NCBI GenBank assembly: GCA_030035585.1
Contig: CM057469.1
Coordinates: 118,088,650 to 118,152,649 of the forward strand
Length of the DNA: 64,000 nt
Source: Dugong dugon
Taxonomy: Eukaryota > Chordata > Mammalia > Sirenia > Dugongidae
Reading direction: 5' to 3'
This document shows positions 47,601 to 59,254 of this stretch, piece by piece. A model generated the notes under the pieces. The model made no database searches. It saw nothing but the letters and a program-made list of their open reading frames with translations, and was not told the DNA's origin. Position numbers and translations under genes: made by a program. The first letter of the stretch is position 1. The number at the start of each line of letters is the position of its first letter.

Positions 47601-47880
47601 CAATGTAAGGGTGGTGCTATTTCTTGTTCCAAGGAGATTAGTAGTTGAACAAGAATACAAGAAATAGCTTGTATCAGTGCGTAGATGGTAGTAGCAGCTA
47701 AAATATATTGGGTTCCTACTAAACTATATTGATCAGCCTCACGTCACTTCATGGTGACCAGTCCATAGCAAGCAAAAAGGCTGTGTTGTAGACATTTGGA
47801 ATAAAAAAGTGTTCTTTTTTTTCTTCATAATTTTAGGATAAACAGGAAGTGGTATATGTGGTGGCTAGGGATAAGGAGGA

Positions 47881-48083
47881 AGTCCATGGGTGGTACAGTT
47901 AACACACTCGGCTGGAACTGAAAGGGCAGAGATTTGAGTTCACCTAGAAGTGCTTCAGAAGGAAGGCCTGGTGATTACTTCTGAAAAATCAGCCATTGAA
48001 AACCCCATGGAGCACAGTTCTATTCTGACACACATAGAGTTGCCATGAGTCGTGTTCAAATCAAATCGATGACAACCGGTTTA
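47881..48083 (+). mobile_element. AfroSINE, second subfamily, sense
   Basis: GTCCATGGGTGGTACAGTTA, AGTGCTTCAGAAGGAAGGCC, AAATCAGCCATTGAAAACCC and AGTTGCCATGAGTCGTGTTC match 15070-15270. The B-box segment is degraded. Confidence 0.82.
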
Positions 48084-48440
48084 CGGGTAAGGGGAATTAC
48101 AGGTTGTATTTAGCTCAGTTTTTTGAACACATAGATGACTTTTTGGGGGCTGACAAGAGAATGAGAAAGTAGAAGACAATGACTCTGCTACTCGTCTCGT
48201 TCAGATCTCCTGTAAATCATGATTGGAAGATAAGAAGTTGGTATGATATTTTTCTCCTAGGTGGCTTAGGGACATTCACCTCACTACTGCATGGTCACAT
48301 GACTCATGCTTGTGTACAGTTAAAACACGTCATGAGGCGTACTTAGCTCCACATGAATGGCAACTGTAGCCAGGAAGAAGGGATTCAGAGGAGGAAGAGC
48401 CTTAAATCTATGAAATTGAAAAACTTATTTGAAAAAAAAA

Positions 48441-48559
48441 CTTAAACTTCTAAGAAAATGACAACTTTTAACCAGTAAACAAAGATAAACATTAAAGGGT
48501 TGGAGAGTGTCTGATATGGTATCTGGCTCCTACTAAAAACCATGCTTAATATGAAGATG
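48441..48559 (-). repeat. 119-bp inverted duplication, arm B
   Basis: Partner of 45777-45895 in opposite orientation, 2.5 kb away. It starts CTTAAACTTCTAAGAAAATG and ends AATATGAAGATG. Identity drops abruptly just after both right-hand and left-hand limits, except for a weak extension before 48441. Confidence 0.9.
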
Positions 48560-48831
48560 CCATGTATCACAGGACTGATGCCAAGTTCTGTCAGATGTGA
48601 ACTTTGTGAGACCAAGTTCACAAAAGCGTTACCTTTTCTATATGGCAGTTTCCTCAAGTGCAAAGAAAGGCTAATAGCATCTACCTTACATATGTTTTGA
48701 GGATTGAGATGATTTAGTAAAACAGCAGCACTGTACCTGCCAAATCCAGCTCAGTGCCTCACAGATGCCTGTACTATTAGTGGATGAGATGGTCTTTTAA
48801 GAAAGCTTAGTATTTCATGCACAAAAAGCCA

Positions 48832-48982
48832 TACTGTATTCTTTGCAAATAACGTGCCCACCTAAATAATGTGCACACACACACATATAACATGCATAAT
48901 GTGCTTAGGAAAATAACGCATGGGGGGTGATGCGGTTGGCAAAAACGTATAATGTGTACATTATTTGCATAAATATACAGTA
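48832..48982. mobile_element. Foldback MITE-like element, copy 2
   Basis: A 151-bp element related to 43884-44073. The left end is TACTGTATTCTTTGCAAATA and the right end, read inverted, is TACTGTATATTTATGCAAAT. The internal block GGTGATGCGGTTGGCAAAAA matches GAGGGTGCAGTTGGCAAGCA in the other copy. It has a short CA run near 48883-48893. An octamer (ATTTGCAT) is at 48963-48970. No coding capacity. Confidence 0.7.
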
Positions 48983-49259
48983 ATTAAATACCAAAAATTA
49001 AATTGTGGCTGTTTTCTGAGCAAAAGCACAGAAGAAAAAGAGGTTGTAAGAGTATTGCAGCTTGGCTAAAATTGGCCTTCTCTGTTATGCCCTGATTCCC
49101 CTCTCCTGCTGCCAGTGGCAAGATTTGGGTACTCTTCCATAAGAATGAGTAGCTGGAAGGCAGGAGGGAATTGGGTACTGGACTAGGGATTCTACCCTGG
49201 ATCTGTGTCATTGGCCAAGCCCTGTCATCTTTTTATTTCCCTACTCATAAAGTTACCAT

Positions 49260-50060
49260 GATTCAACAATAGTCAGCAAATCCTTACAGAAGATCCATGT
49301 TCCAGGCACTGTTGTAGGTGCTTGGGATCTATCAGGGAGGTGGGGGAAACAATAAACACAAAAAGAAAATATATAGTGGATAATGATGAGTGCAAGAAAA
49401 AGATTAAAACAGGGAAAGAGGATAACAAATTGAGGGGTGAGGGTGGAAAAGAGTTACAGTTTGAAAAGTGTGGCCAGGAAAGTTTTCATACAGACACTGA
49501 TGTTTGACTGAAGACCTGAAGGAGGTGAGAGAGCAAGTCCTGCCGACATGTAGGGGAAGAGTGTTCTAGGCAGAGGAAATAATAAGCACAAAGGCCCTGA
49601 AGTGGGAGCACGATTGATGTTTCTGAGCAAGGGCTGAGAGACCAGTATTTTAGGAGTGGAGTAAGGATGGGAAAGAATCATAGGTATTGGGGCCCAGATC
49701 ATATAACCTTGAAGACCAATTGGCGGCTTTAGATTTTACTCAGATTGTGATGGAGAGCCACTAGAGGTGTTGAGAAGAGAAATGACATTATTTTATCTCA
49801 TTTAGCAGACTCATTCTGGCTTCTGTTTAAGAATAGGCTAATGGAGTAAAGGCTGGGAAGAGTATTTCAATAACTCTGCCAGAGGGTCTGGTGATTTGGC
49901 CAGGGTGGTGACAGTGGAGAGTGTGAGAAGAGATTAGATAATGGGTATGTTTTGAAGATGCTGCTAACAGGATATGCTGGCAGATTGGGTTAGAGAGAAC
50001 AAGGTGTAACAAAATTCTAGGTTTTGGTCTGAGTAGGAAGAATTTTGTTGCCAATAATTG
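49260..50060 (-). repeat. L2-type LINE 3' region, antisense
   Basis: CCAGGCACTGTTGTAGGTGC, AAGAGTGTTCTAGGCAGAGG, GCACAAAGGCCCTGAAGTGG, AGATCATATAACCTTGAAGA and CTCATTCTGGCTTCTGTTTA are familiar inverted L2 3'-region phrases. This is about 800 bp of one continuous ancient insertion. The open frames at 49322-49507, 49454-49702 and 49827-50054 lie inside it and are not genes. Confidence 0.65.
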
Positions 50061-50897
50061 AGATGAGAAAGGCGGTGGGAGGTGTAGGTTGGGGGGAGGT
50101 AGTGGAGTTACTCATAGAGCTCTTGCCTATTTCTAAAATGTTAGGAAGAGTAATAAGAAAAGGTCTATAGAAGCTTAAATCATTCTCTAAATGTTAAAAA
50201 GCCTTTATTACGAAGGTAGCAACTCTTGCAAACTCCTGAAGTAGAATCTAGATAGAAGTTAAATAATTAATGGTTAAAACTCATTGAGTTGGCATCCTTA
50301 ACTAAGGGTAGGGAGACCCTACCCAAATCTGTGACAGTGTACACAGTGATCACTTGGATATTATTTGAATGTGTGATTAAATTGACTGTGGATTTACAGC
50401 TCGGAATAGAGAAAGCAGTGACCAAGAGGAAGAATAAGATTTGGAGGGCATTGTTCTGTGTCTACTCAAAAAATGTTCCTAAGTAGACACAAAAATGTGT
50501 TTAGTTATAAAAATCCATGGATCAACTGCTCAAATTTAAAACTAATTTAATTAAAATTACTGGTTTTAAACCATGCATTATACTGAGGACCTCTTATGAG
50601 CCCTTGAATAATGATACCCATTTCTTTCTCATTCTCATTTCTATAGTGAAGGAAGAGTTGAAATTTTAAGTTAGTGTAGTGAATTATTTTCTATAGTTAC
50701 ATATATATTTAACATTTCACTTCAGTTTTCTGCATTATATTTAAGATATCATTCATTATGAATTATGTGAGGAAAATTATGATATTGAAGGGAGCAGTAA
50801 TATTAATATACTAATCTTCATCCAAGCGATTGTTGCATGGTGTCAAGTATCAAATCGTAACCTCCTGCTCTGCAATGGGGAGAATGTTAGAAGGCCC

Positions 50898-51065
50898 ATA
50901 AAGCAAATCCAAACTCATTGCTGTCCAGTTGATTCCGACTCATAGTGACCCAATAGGACAGAGTAGAACTTCCCCATAGGCTTTCCAAGGAGCAGCTGGT
51001 GGGTTCAAACTGCCAACCTTTTGGTTAGCAGTCTCAGCTCCTAACCACTATGCCACCCGGGCTCC
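50898..51065 (-). mobile_element. AfroSINE, antisense, with 9-bp target duplication
   Basis: It runs from AAACTCATTGCTGTCCAGTT to ACCACTATGCCACCCGGGCT CC. It is flanked by perfect AGAAGGCCC repeats (50889-50897 and 51066-51074). The short-bodied subfamily. Confidence 0.93.
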
Positions 51066-52540
51066 AGAAGGCCCCTAGTGGGTTTCATAAACGGGCTTTA
51101 TCCTGATTGCTAACTCTCATCAGTTATTAGTGGTTGACTGAGCTGTGTTTTAAGAAGAATTCTGAGATGATGTCTAGGACCAGTAGAAAAGAGCACTGTG
51201 ATTAGCTGGGCATGTTAATGGTGCCAGTGAAGAAGTGGCGGGAAGTTGACACACATCAACCATCCTTGCTTTACTGGTTCTGGAAGGGACTTACAGCATT
51301 GACAAGTAGATTTGTTTTAAGGATTCTCGTTGCTTTTCCTTTCTTTTTGCCTATTCTACTTCTTGTTATATTCTAGTTTCTTCAAGCATTAACCCAGGCA
51401 ATGCTCTTCCTTAGATTTTGATTTTTAATTACCTTTGATTTTTTTGTTCTGAATTTCTATTCTCAAAGCATACCCTTTGCTAATTCATCTGGTTAATAAA
51501 TGTTTACACAGTAGGACCAGAGGCATCAAGATTGATATTCTTATGGTCTGAGAAGATGGTTAGATGAGATTTTCAAGTACTCTTAAAGAATATGTATATT
51601 CAACACAGGGAGTCTAGTGGTGAAGTTAGGTGGTGAGATAGGCCAGTCTGAACTGGAGATGGCTGGTGGTAGGGCTAATGGTTCAAGAATGAACTAAAGA
51701 TTACAGATTATGTATGTATAATCTACTTTATAGTAAAATGAATTTAATGCTTTAGAAAACAAGTCTAGGGAACCCAAGTGTTTGTGTTCCGGTGCAGAGA
51801 AGGCAAGGAGATGGGAAGTTGGTCTTCAGTGTTGGGTCGGCCCTTCTAGACCGGAAGGTGCTGCATTTTTGAAATATCTGGGATCTAAGAAAAATATAAG
51901 CTATGAATTAAATAAATTAAGGTGTTTTAATTTCCGGGTAACACCATTTACGTTTATAACAATAAATATCTAGAAATAATACCTTACCCAAAACAAATAC
52001 CCTGAATTTTTGGAATTTTAAGCCCTACATTGATTGGATGAATATTTTATGTTGACTCTTTCTTTTGGTGCCTACCAAATTGAATCTTTAAAAGTCATCT
52101 TCCCAGGCTAGATTGTCACTCCACCATTTCCTAGCACAGCCATTTTGATTTTCTAGTACCAGTCCTCCTCCAGCCCCTACCAAGCCTAGACTTTCTTGGA
52201 TTTTTTTGGTGTCACACTTTTATATACAACCATCATGTTTTCCTGCACTAGATCTTGATTTCTCCTTTCTTCCCTCTAAAGAATTTAGTAATTCTAGGAA
52301 AGATACAATATTTTTGGTGTTTTTCCACTCACCTTGTGAATTTTCCCACGCTTTTGTTCCTAATGCATTAAGACACTAATATCCAGTTGAAAGTAAGCAA
52401 GCCAGGGTGGTGGTAACTTCAGTAAGAACAGGGTTAAGAAGAGTTCCAAATGTTAGGTTGGGGAAGTACTGAAAAGGAAGTAAGGAGGAAGAGGAGCTGG
52501 AAAGAGAGAAAAACAATTTTTAAAACACCTTTTTTGGACT

Positions 52541-52712
52541 CAGAGCCCTGGTAGCATAAAGGTTAAGCATTTGGCTGCTAACCAAAAGGTCAGCAGTTCG
52601 AATCCACCAGCTGCTCCTTGGAAATCCTGTGGGGGCAGTTCTACTCTGTCTTATAGGGTCGCTATGAGTTGGAATCAACTGGACAGCAGCGGGTTTGGTT
52701 TTGTTGTTTTTT
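52541..52712 (+). mobile_element. AfroSINE, sense
   Basis: AGAGCCCTGGTAGCATAAAG, TTGGCTGCTAACCAAAAGGT, an intact B-box CAGTTCGAATCC, and GTCGCTATGAGTTGGAATCA then GGGTTTGGTTTTG with a T-rich tail. Confidence 0.92.
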
Positions 52713-52814
52713 TTCTTACCATTTGGACTGAAAAGGTGGTTTAAGGAAAGAAGGATTGCAGTAAATAATAATAAAAGTTAAGATGTTTTGAAGACTTACC
52801 ATTAAGCCTTACCA

Positions 52815-52990
52815 GGCACTTAGCTTTAAAAGTATTATCTCATTTAACACTTAACAAAAGTGCTATTTTTGTTTCCACTTTGAAGATTAAGAATTTGAGA
52901 CAAAGCTAGATTAAGTAGTTCTGTCAACGTCCCATAGCTAGTGATCAGTAGAATCAGGGTTTGAACCCAGATTGCAGAGTGCAGGCTTTC
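52815..52990 (-). repeat. MIR SINE, antisense
   Basis: CCAGGCACTTAGCTTTAAAA, TATCTCATTTAACACTTAAC, AGCTAGTGATCAGTAGAATC and AGGGTTTGAACCCAGATTGC are the inverted MIR, including the tRNA-like B-box. Confidence 0.78.
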
Positions 52991-53544
52991 CATCACTGTG
53001 AGAAGGGAAAGGATGGAGCGGGAGGAGGCAACAGGAAGGGCAGGAGGAAAAAGCATGAAGAGTTAGATTTACCAGGGGAGAAAGAAAGTGCAGAACCTTG
53101 AAGAAAGCGGTGGGGAAGAAGTGACCATGTAAAGGAAGAGGGAACTGGGTCCCAAGGAGAGGCAGCAATTACTCATTAGGAAAGGGTCTTGTCTGTTCTT
53201 CTTCACTGTCTTTGTCTATGACCAAGGCAGCAACAAGTCTTGACCAGCTCTTCCTAAATGTCTGGTGAAGAGAGGAGTGTGATATGGATGAGAGTTTACT
53301 TTACCTGACATATGAATAATGACATGACACACCACCCAGTGGTTGGAAGTGAAGAGAAGTGGTAAGATTGCAGGCCGCTGGCTCACAGGCTGAAAATGCT
53401 GATAAATTCCAAGATGATAGGTAATACATCAGGCCTCTGGCTCAAGTCCCAAGAACCAGAGGTCAGATGATGATGAGCCAGTTGCAGGATTCAGAGCAAA
53501 AGCCAGTGAGATTTGCCAGAATGTCTATATATACTGCATGCAGG

Positions 53545-53745
53545 CCACATCCTGAGAAAACTCTCCTTACAACTGATTGGCTAATCACATCAGATCACAT
53601 CATGGAGGTAATTAATATCAGATCACAAAATGGAGGATGACTACATCATTAGACATCATTACATAACTGCCAAACTGCATAATAACTGCCAAACAACTTA
53701 GAATCATGGCCTAGACAAGTTGACACACAACCTTAACCATCACAA
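53545..53745 (-). mobile_element. MaLR-type LTR fragment, antisense
   Basis: CAGATCACAAAATGGAGGAT, GAATCATGGCCTAGACAAGT and TTGACACACAACCTTAACCA parallel the 5' part of the LTRs at 8011 and 11728, in inverted orientation. A related subfamily; the boundaries are unclear. Confidence 0.55.
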
Positions 53746-54206
53746 AAGGTTTATGCCTTGTAAAAACACTTCAAAGGTCTGGAATCCTTTCTTCCCTTCC
53801 TGTAGGAGGGCAAACTAGCAGAGGATTACCATCCTTATTGCCTCTATGTTCACCATTCTCCCTCACTAACCAATATCATCATGACCAGAAGACAAACATG
53901 AGAAGGGCCATTTCCCAAGAACCTAAGAGAAATGAGTCTTCATAAAATGGATCAAAGAACCACTAACAGACTCTGTACCATCAGAAGTACCTAACTGTAT
54001 TAACATGGTGTCTGCTGATAAATATTGAAGGCTATTTAACATCTTATGAGATAGCTCCTAGAATCTAGAATATAATGCAAAATCACTGAATGAAGAGTTG
54101 ACCACAAGAAGAGTCAAGGGCCACAGGATTGGGTGCTGGTTGGTGGAGGACTATGCCTGAAAAATGGGCACATTCTGAAGGCCCTGGATTCTTCTTCATC
54201 ATCATT

Positions 54207-54380
54207 CTGCCAATCTTGGGATTTGTTGACCTCTGCAGCCTGTGAGCCAGCGGCCTGCCATCTTACCTGCCGATCTTGGAATTCATTTGCCTCTGCAGCC
54301 TATGAGCCAGCGGCTTGCTGTCTGACCTGCCAATCTTGGGTTCATCAGCCCCTGCAGCTACACAAGCCAAGAGAAACCTC
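54207..54380. repeat. 60-bp tandem repeat, about 2.9 copies
   Basis: Units at 54207-54266 and 54267-54326 share CTGCC(A/G)ATCTTGG at the start and CTCTGCAGCCT(G/A)TGAGCCAG in the middle. A third, degraded unit begins at 54327. The unit is a multiple of three, so the frame 54133-54408 shows a repeated CxxSW...SAA(C/Y)EPAAC peptide. This looks like a repeat-internal duplication and not a gene. Confidence 0.85.
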
Positions 54381-55689
54381 CAGACTGACACCTGACCCAC
54401 AGGCTTAGGACTTGCCATCTTCTACAACTGTGTGAGCCTAAGACACCTTAGATAGTGAAGACATGCTGATGCTCATGATCAGTGGTGGACTTTGCAAGGG
54501 AAGGTCATCAATTAATGTATGGTGTATATAAGTGACATAAGGACTGTCTTACTGTCAGAGAATATATCCACATCATGAGTGGGTACCTGAAAATTCATTG
54601 GCACTGCTTTCCTTGTTGAATTTCTTTCCTTGTGGTTCTGCTGTTATATGAAAATAAGTAACCTAGAAAAGGCCTCTGGGTTAGGAGATCTTGAAGGGCA
54701 GAAAATGGAAGGGTGCTAAAAGGAAGCAGGGAAGAAGAGTAGAAAAAACAGGTGAGGGTTGCCCAAGATGAACAAAGATGCCTGTTTATGATTTTTCAAG
54801 GGCCAACACGGCTCAATACTCCCACTGCTCTTTGAGATTCCAAAGGTTAGCAAGAATGCCTTGTTTTGGGTTGAGCAAAAACTGTTCTGCATTTAATGGT
54901 GAGAAAAAAATGGCTCTAAGCCATATTTAGAAAATTTGTTGACTATAATTAAGCCTTCGTGGGAGTCCCCAAGGTTTACTTACTTATAATTGAAAAAATG
55001 CAAATGAAGACAGTTAATCAGTGGACTGGCCAGCTATGAAGCGCTACTACCTACCTGAGTGAATTAAAAATGAACACACAAATATGTCCAGTGGAGACAG
55101 TTACCTGAGAATCAATTGGTAAATATCTCAGCAAAGCAGTGGAGATTTTTTTTTTCTTAGTCTGACTGAGATTGCAGTGCTTTTTCTGCTAAGTCTTTGC
55201 CACCTTAATCTTGGGCCATTCCATACAGATTTCCTAACAACTGGGCTTCAGCACTGGTAGAGCACCAGCTGCCTTCCTGGCATCACTCAAAGAAGCCCTG
55301 CAGAAAAATTACCAGACTTCTTGCCCTCCTATCTTTCGTGATTAATCTGCTACTTAAAGTTGTGAAACATTTGCTTTTCAAAATCCTGTAATCAAATGGA
55401 TATACCTCTAGGGTTAAGCCACTCTTCAGGAGTTATTCCACACTGTTTTAGCCACTAGTTATCTGAGATGGGAACACATTCTAATATTAATACATTTAAT
55501 GCTAGTTCTTTTTTTCTTTTTTCTTTTCAAACAGTAAACACAATTTATCCGTATTAGTTATTTACACCCCAGATACCACACTTATTAATATATACAGCTA
55601 ATTTTGATCACCTGATTTAAATGATCCCCAAAATGCTTCGTATTTCTGTTAATTATTATGTCCTCTGCTTAATTATTTCATTATTTAAA

Positions 55690-55874
55690 AACCAGTTGCT
55701 GTTTAGGTGATTCTGCCATGTGTGTCGGGGTAGAATTGTGCTTCATAGGGTTTTCAGTGGCTGATTTTTCAGAATTAGATCCCAGGCCTTTCTTCTGAGG
55801 TGCCTCTGGGTGAACTCCAACTGCCAACCTTTCAGTTAGGAGTTCAGTGTGTTAACTGTCCCACTCTGGGACTG
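55690..55874 (-). mobile_element. AfroSINE, second subfamily, antisense
   Basis: ACCAGTTGCTGTTTAGGTGA, TTTTCAGTGGCTGATTTTTC, TCTTCTGAGGTGCCTCTGGG and CAACCTTTCAGTTAGGAGTT form the inverted second-subfamily layout. The central tail words are partly lost. Confidence 0.75.
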
Positions 55875-56818
55875 CATAATATAGTGTCAGCACAAAGAAA
55901 TGCATAATTTGTTTCCAGGTATTATCTATGGGAACAAAAGAGTAAATGCAGCATTATTTAAAAAAATATTTGTCAGTGGTCCAATTGGTGGTAACAAAAA
56001 TAAAAGGCATAAGACCAGTTCAATAGTAGAAGTACAGTTAATGATGTGTCTGTGCTATAAACTGTATCCAGTTGGAGGAGGGAGATAAGTTTCCTTTCCC
56101 ATGCCACTGAGCAGATTCTGAGGGAAGAAAGTGTCATGATTGATTAATAATGCCTGCCATGGACACTAGAAGGGTGAAAGCAAAATTACTGCCCGATGTT
56201 CCCTGCTACTGTCACTGTCTTAACTGGATAGATCCAAGCTTTGCCAACTTACTTCACAGTGTTGTAGTTTGATGAGGAAGACAGAGTGGACTAGAACACT
56301 GACACGAGGGCTCGCCATAAAAGACTTGTCTTTCTTGCAAGCGTGTTAACACCCTGAGATGACTTAAGTGGGGAAAGATGCGATTAGGCTGAGCCTTTTT
56401 ACTGTGTCTTTGTTTGCTTGAGCTATTTATTACCCTGGACTTGCTAGAGTTTTTTTAAAAAACATTATTGATATAGACTCTGGAGAAAGTAGGCAGATAT
56501 TTCAAGGTATTTCAAATGTATCACAGTTTCTAAGAAGATAAAATGTCTCTTCAAAGCCTCATGGATTTTTTAAACATGAAATGTTCTTCTGGTGGATAAT
56601 AGGCTCCAATGCTCTGGGTTTCTAACCTCTCATTCATTAACAGCAAAGCTGACTTGTGTCATTTTTTTTCCCCCTGCAAGCAATTTGTGACTCCTTTTAG
56701 GGAGATTATTGTTTAAATATAAATTAATGACCAGCTACAGTGGAAAGATTCCAGTTTTCTCAAGTTGTTTGCCTTCAATTTTTGGCAATTCTCCCATCAC
56801 AACTTCCTCTCCCCAAAC

Positions 56819-56920
56819 ACCTGCATATGTATACTATATCCAAGACCTGCGTATGTATACTATATCCAAGACCTGCATATGTATACTATATCCATGACCT
56901 GCATATGTATACTATAGTTC
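56819..56920. repeat. 26-bp tandem repeat, about 3.9 copies
   Basis: The units start ACCTGC(A/G)TATGTATACT at 56819, 56845, 56871 and 56897. The first three differ at single positions and the fourth diverges at its end. Because 26 is not a multiple of three, translated frames rotate through the repeat. Confidence 0.95.
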
Positions 56921-57354
56921 CATTTCCATTAAACACTGCTTGTTCTTATATGTTAAAAGCTATATTCTTCCCATTTAAAGATCTTGCAAGTAGCAAAAAT
57001 GGACTCTACCCATATTTGGGGAGTCATTTTAGTATTCTCAAAATCATTGGCGCTATTAGCTCTGACTTAAGATAATTAAAATAAAGTAGCCTATGTCCAA
57101 ATGGAACACATTCTGGCTCCCAGACCCTTCAAAGCCTCTTGACATAATCAAGGCAAACTCCTCAATTTTTATATTTCAAAATCATCTTGCGATTGGTTTA
57201 TTTTATTCTATTTGGTTTAGATAATAGTCCCATAACATTTGCTTTATTTTAAATCCTAGGACAGATTACTTTGTACTTCAGATTTCCATGAATTGCCATT
57301 AATGGTTCATTACTTTTTGGTAATAGATAGTCAGCATTTTTTTTTTTTTAATAG

Positions 57355-57477
57355 GCATACAACATGGAAATGGATCTATCTCTTCACGAGTATTTTAAAC
57401 GGATGAGTGCAGAACGCACAGTGAAATCCTACTTCTTCTCTAATTATATGCCTGGCCGTCACAAATTAATATCCTAA
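57355..57477 (+). other. Candidate alternative terminal exon (unproven)
   Basis: A strong acceptor (an 11-13 nt T-run then AATAG at 57353-57354) is followed by a phase-0 open segment of 40 codons ending TAA at 57475. The segment begins AYNMEMDLSLHEYFKRMSAE. Both possible upstream CTNNA2 exons end in phase 0, so the splice would be in frame and would replace the normal C-terminus. An open run of 40 codons is expected fairly often by chance, and no homology is recognised. Confidence 0.2.
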
Positions 57478-58159
57478 AACATTTAATATAGTCTTATGCA
57501 CTTATTCCAATGCTCTCCTCCTTTTCATATTCTTTTGCACTTTTGATAATGCTATGTATTTTTTTAAAGCAAGCTATTAAGTCTAAACTACATTTGTTTT
57601 ATTGCTGGTTGGCCTCAGAAAGGTTATTGTTATTAGGAAGGGTGAAGGACTGCTAATTACTTAACTATTCCCTAGACAGCCAAGGCTACTTTTTACTCTG
57701 TTAAGATGTTTCTTGATGATATTATGTCTTAGAATATTAAATGATATTGATTTTGATCTTGAAAGTCTTTAAGCTGAGAAAAATTTTAGTAAATGTATTG
57801 GACTTTTTGACTAGGGGAAAGAATACAGATTTAATATTTCATCCAACATTCTATTATCTCTTTCTATAAAGACACTAAATAAGAAGTGTAAAGGGGAGAT
57901 GAAATCAGACAGCTATTTACATAAATTGAATAAGTATAGTATGGAGAACACTGACCATGAAACAATGGGAAGACCAATATAAGCAAAACATGTGGTTTCT
58001 TATCTGCAACTTCTGGAGTTTCGCTTTTGTAATTTCAGCCGTTCCTTGGATAGCTCCACCTAGATACAATATAGACACTGCAAATCCAGTATTGTAACAC
58101 CACAGCTTCTCTCTTGTTTATACAATCTGGGTTAAGACTATCAATGTCCACCTAGTTGT

Positions 58160-58530
58160 ACTAGCTAGAAATTTCAGAGTTGTCTTTATTCATCATGTCA
58201 ACTACCTAGTCACCAAGAACCTTAAACTTCATCCATTAAAGTAAGTTTAAATATCATGTCCACCATGAAGCTTTTTTCCTGCCCTATTTCCGGAATTCAT
58301 TTCACCCCTATTATCTGTGCTCCTTTAGCACCTTATGCCCTACTAATGCATTTACCATAGAGCATTAAACGTTTTCGTTTATGTCTCTGTTTTTCTCCTT
58401 GTATGATGCACTCTCGTAGTTCACCAACTCATTCTTTTTATATTTGTATAACTAACATTTAAGCACAGTGGTTGGTAAAATAAAGATAATCAACAGGTGT
58501 CTGAAGAAATACATGGATAGATAAAAGTAT
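58160..58530 (+). repeat. L2 LINE 3' end
   Basis: GAAGCTTTTTTCCTGCCCTA, TATTATCTGTGCTCCTTTAG, CATAGAGCATTAAACGTTTT and AAGCACAGTGGTTGGTAAAA follow the L2 3'-end phrase order in sense. Confidence 0.6.
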
Positions 58531-59254
58531 AGGTGGAAGAATGAAGGAATAGACTGAAGGATAAATAAGTGAGAAAATTCAGCATTGCAAGAGATGTAGT
58601 TGCAACTTCATGCAAAAAAGTGAGATGGAGTCATCCTGTCACATGTGTGTCAAATTCTGTTTCTACTGAAATTGAACACCTGCATTAATGAAAATAGTAT
58701 GCCACTAAGGATGTGTGGTTTCAGAAATCTTCAGGTGATCCTGTAAGTTTTAAGAGTCATCTCAAGCAATTTTCATGACATTTTTCAGCTTTTATGTTGT
58801 AAGGAATTAGGCAGAAGAGACATTAATGGATGAACCACAGCTCAGCAAAGTCCTTCTTCTAATATTTCTCTCCATTCAAACACAAAATGAGGATGGTGTA
58901 GGGAAAGAAAAATCTGAGTGTCTGTTATTAGTTGAGTGGGGTCAAGAAGAAAAGAGAGGGGAAAGAGGCAGAAGAAAACTCCAGAAAATGCCCTATGGAC
59001 GCGACCATAAAACAGCTCTCCCGTTCTTGCCTGCTTTCTCATGGGCTGTAATAGAACAAGATGTGAGGAAACATCCATTGTTTTTCTTAAGTAGTGCTTT
59101 GACATTTTTAAAAAGTAACGACAGAATTAGGAGAAGCCTAATTTCTGAGGTTAGGGACAGCAGACAACTAAGGGATAGGGTAGGGAGAATTAATCTAACA
59201 CAGCCTGACAGTGTCTTTGGCCTGAAGATTCATTTTATCATTCAAGGTTTTGGG

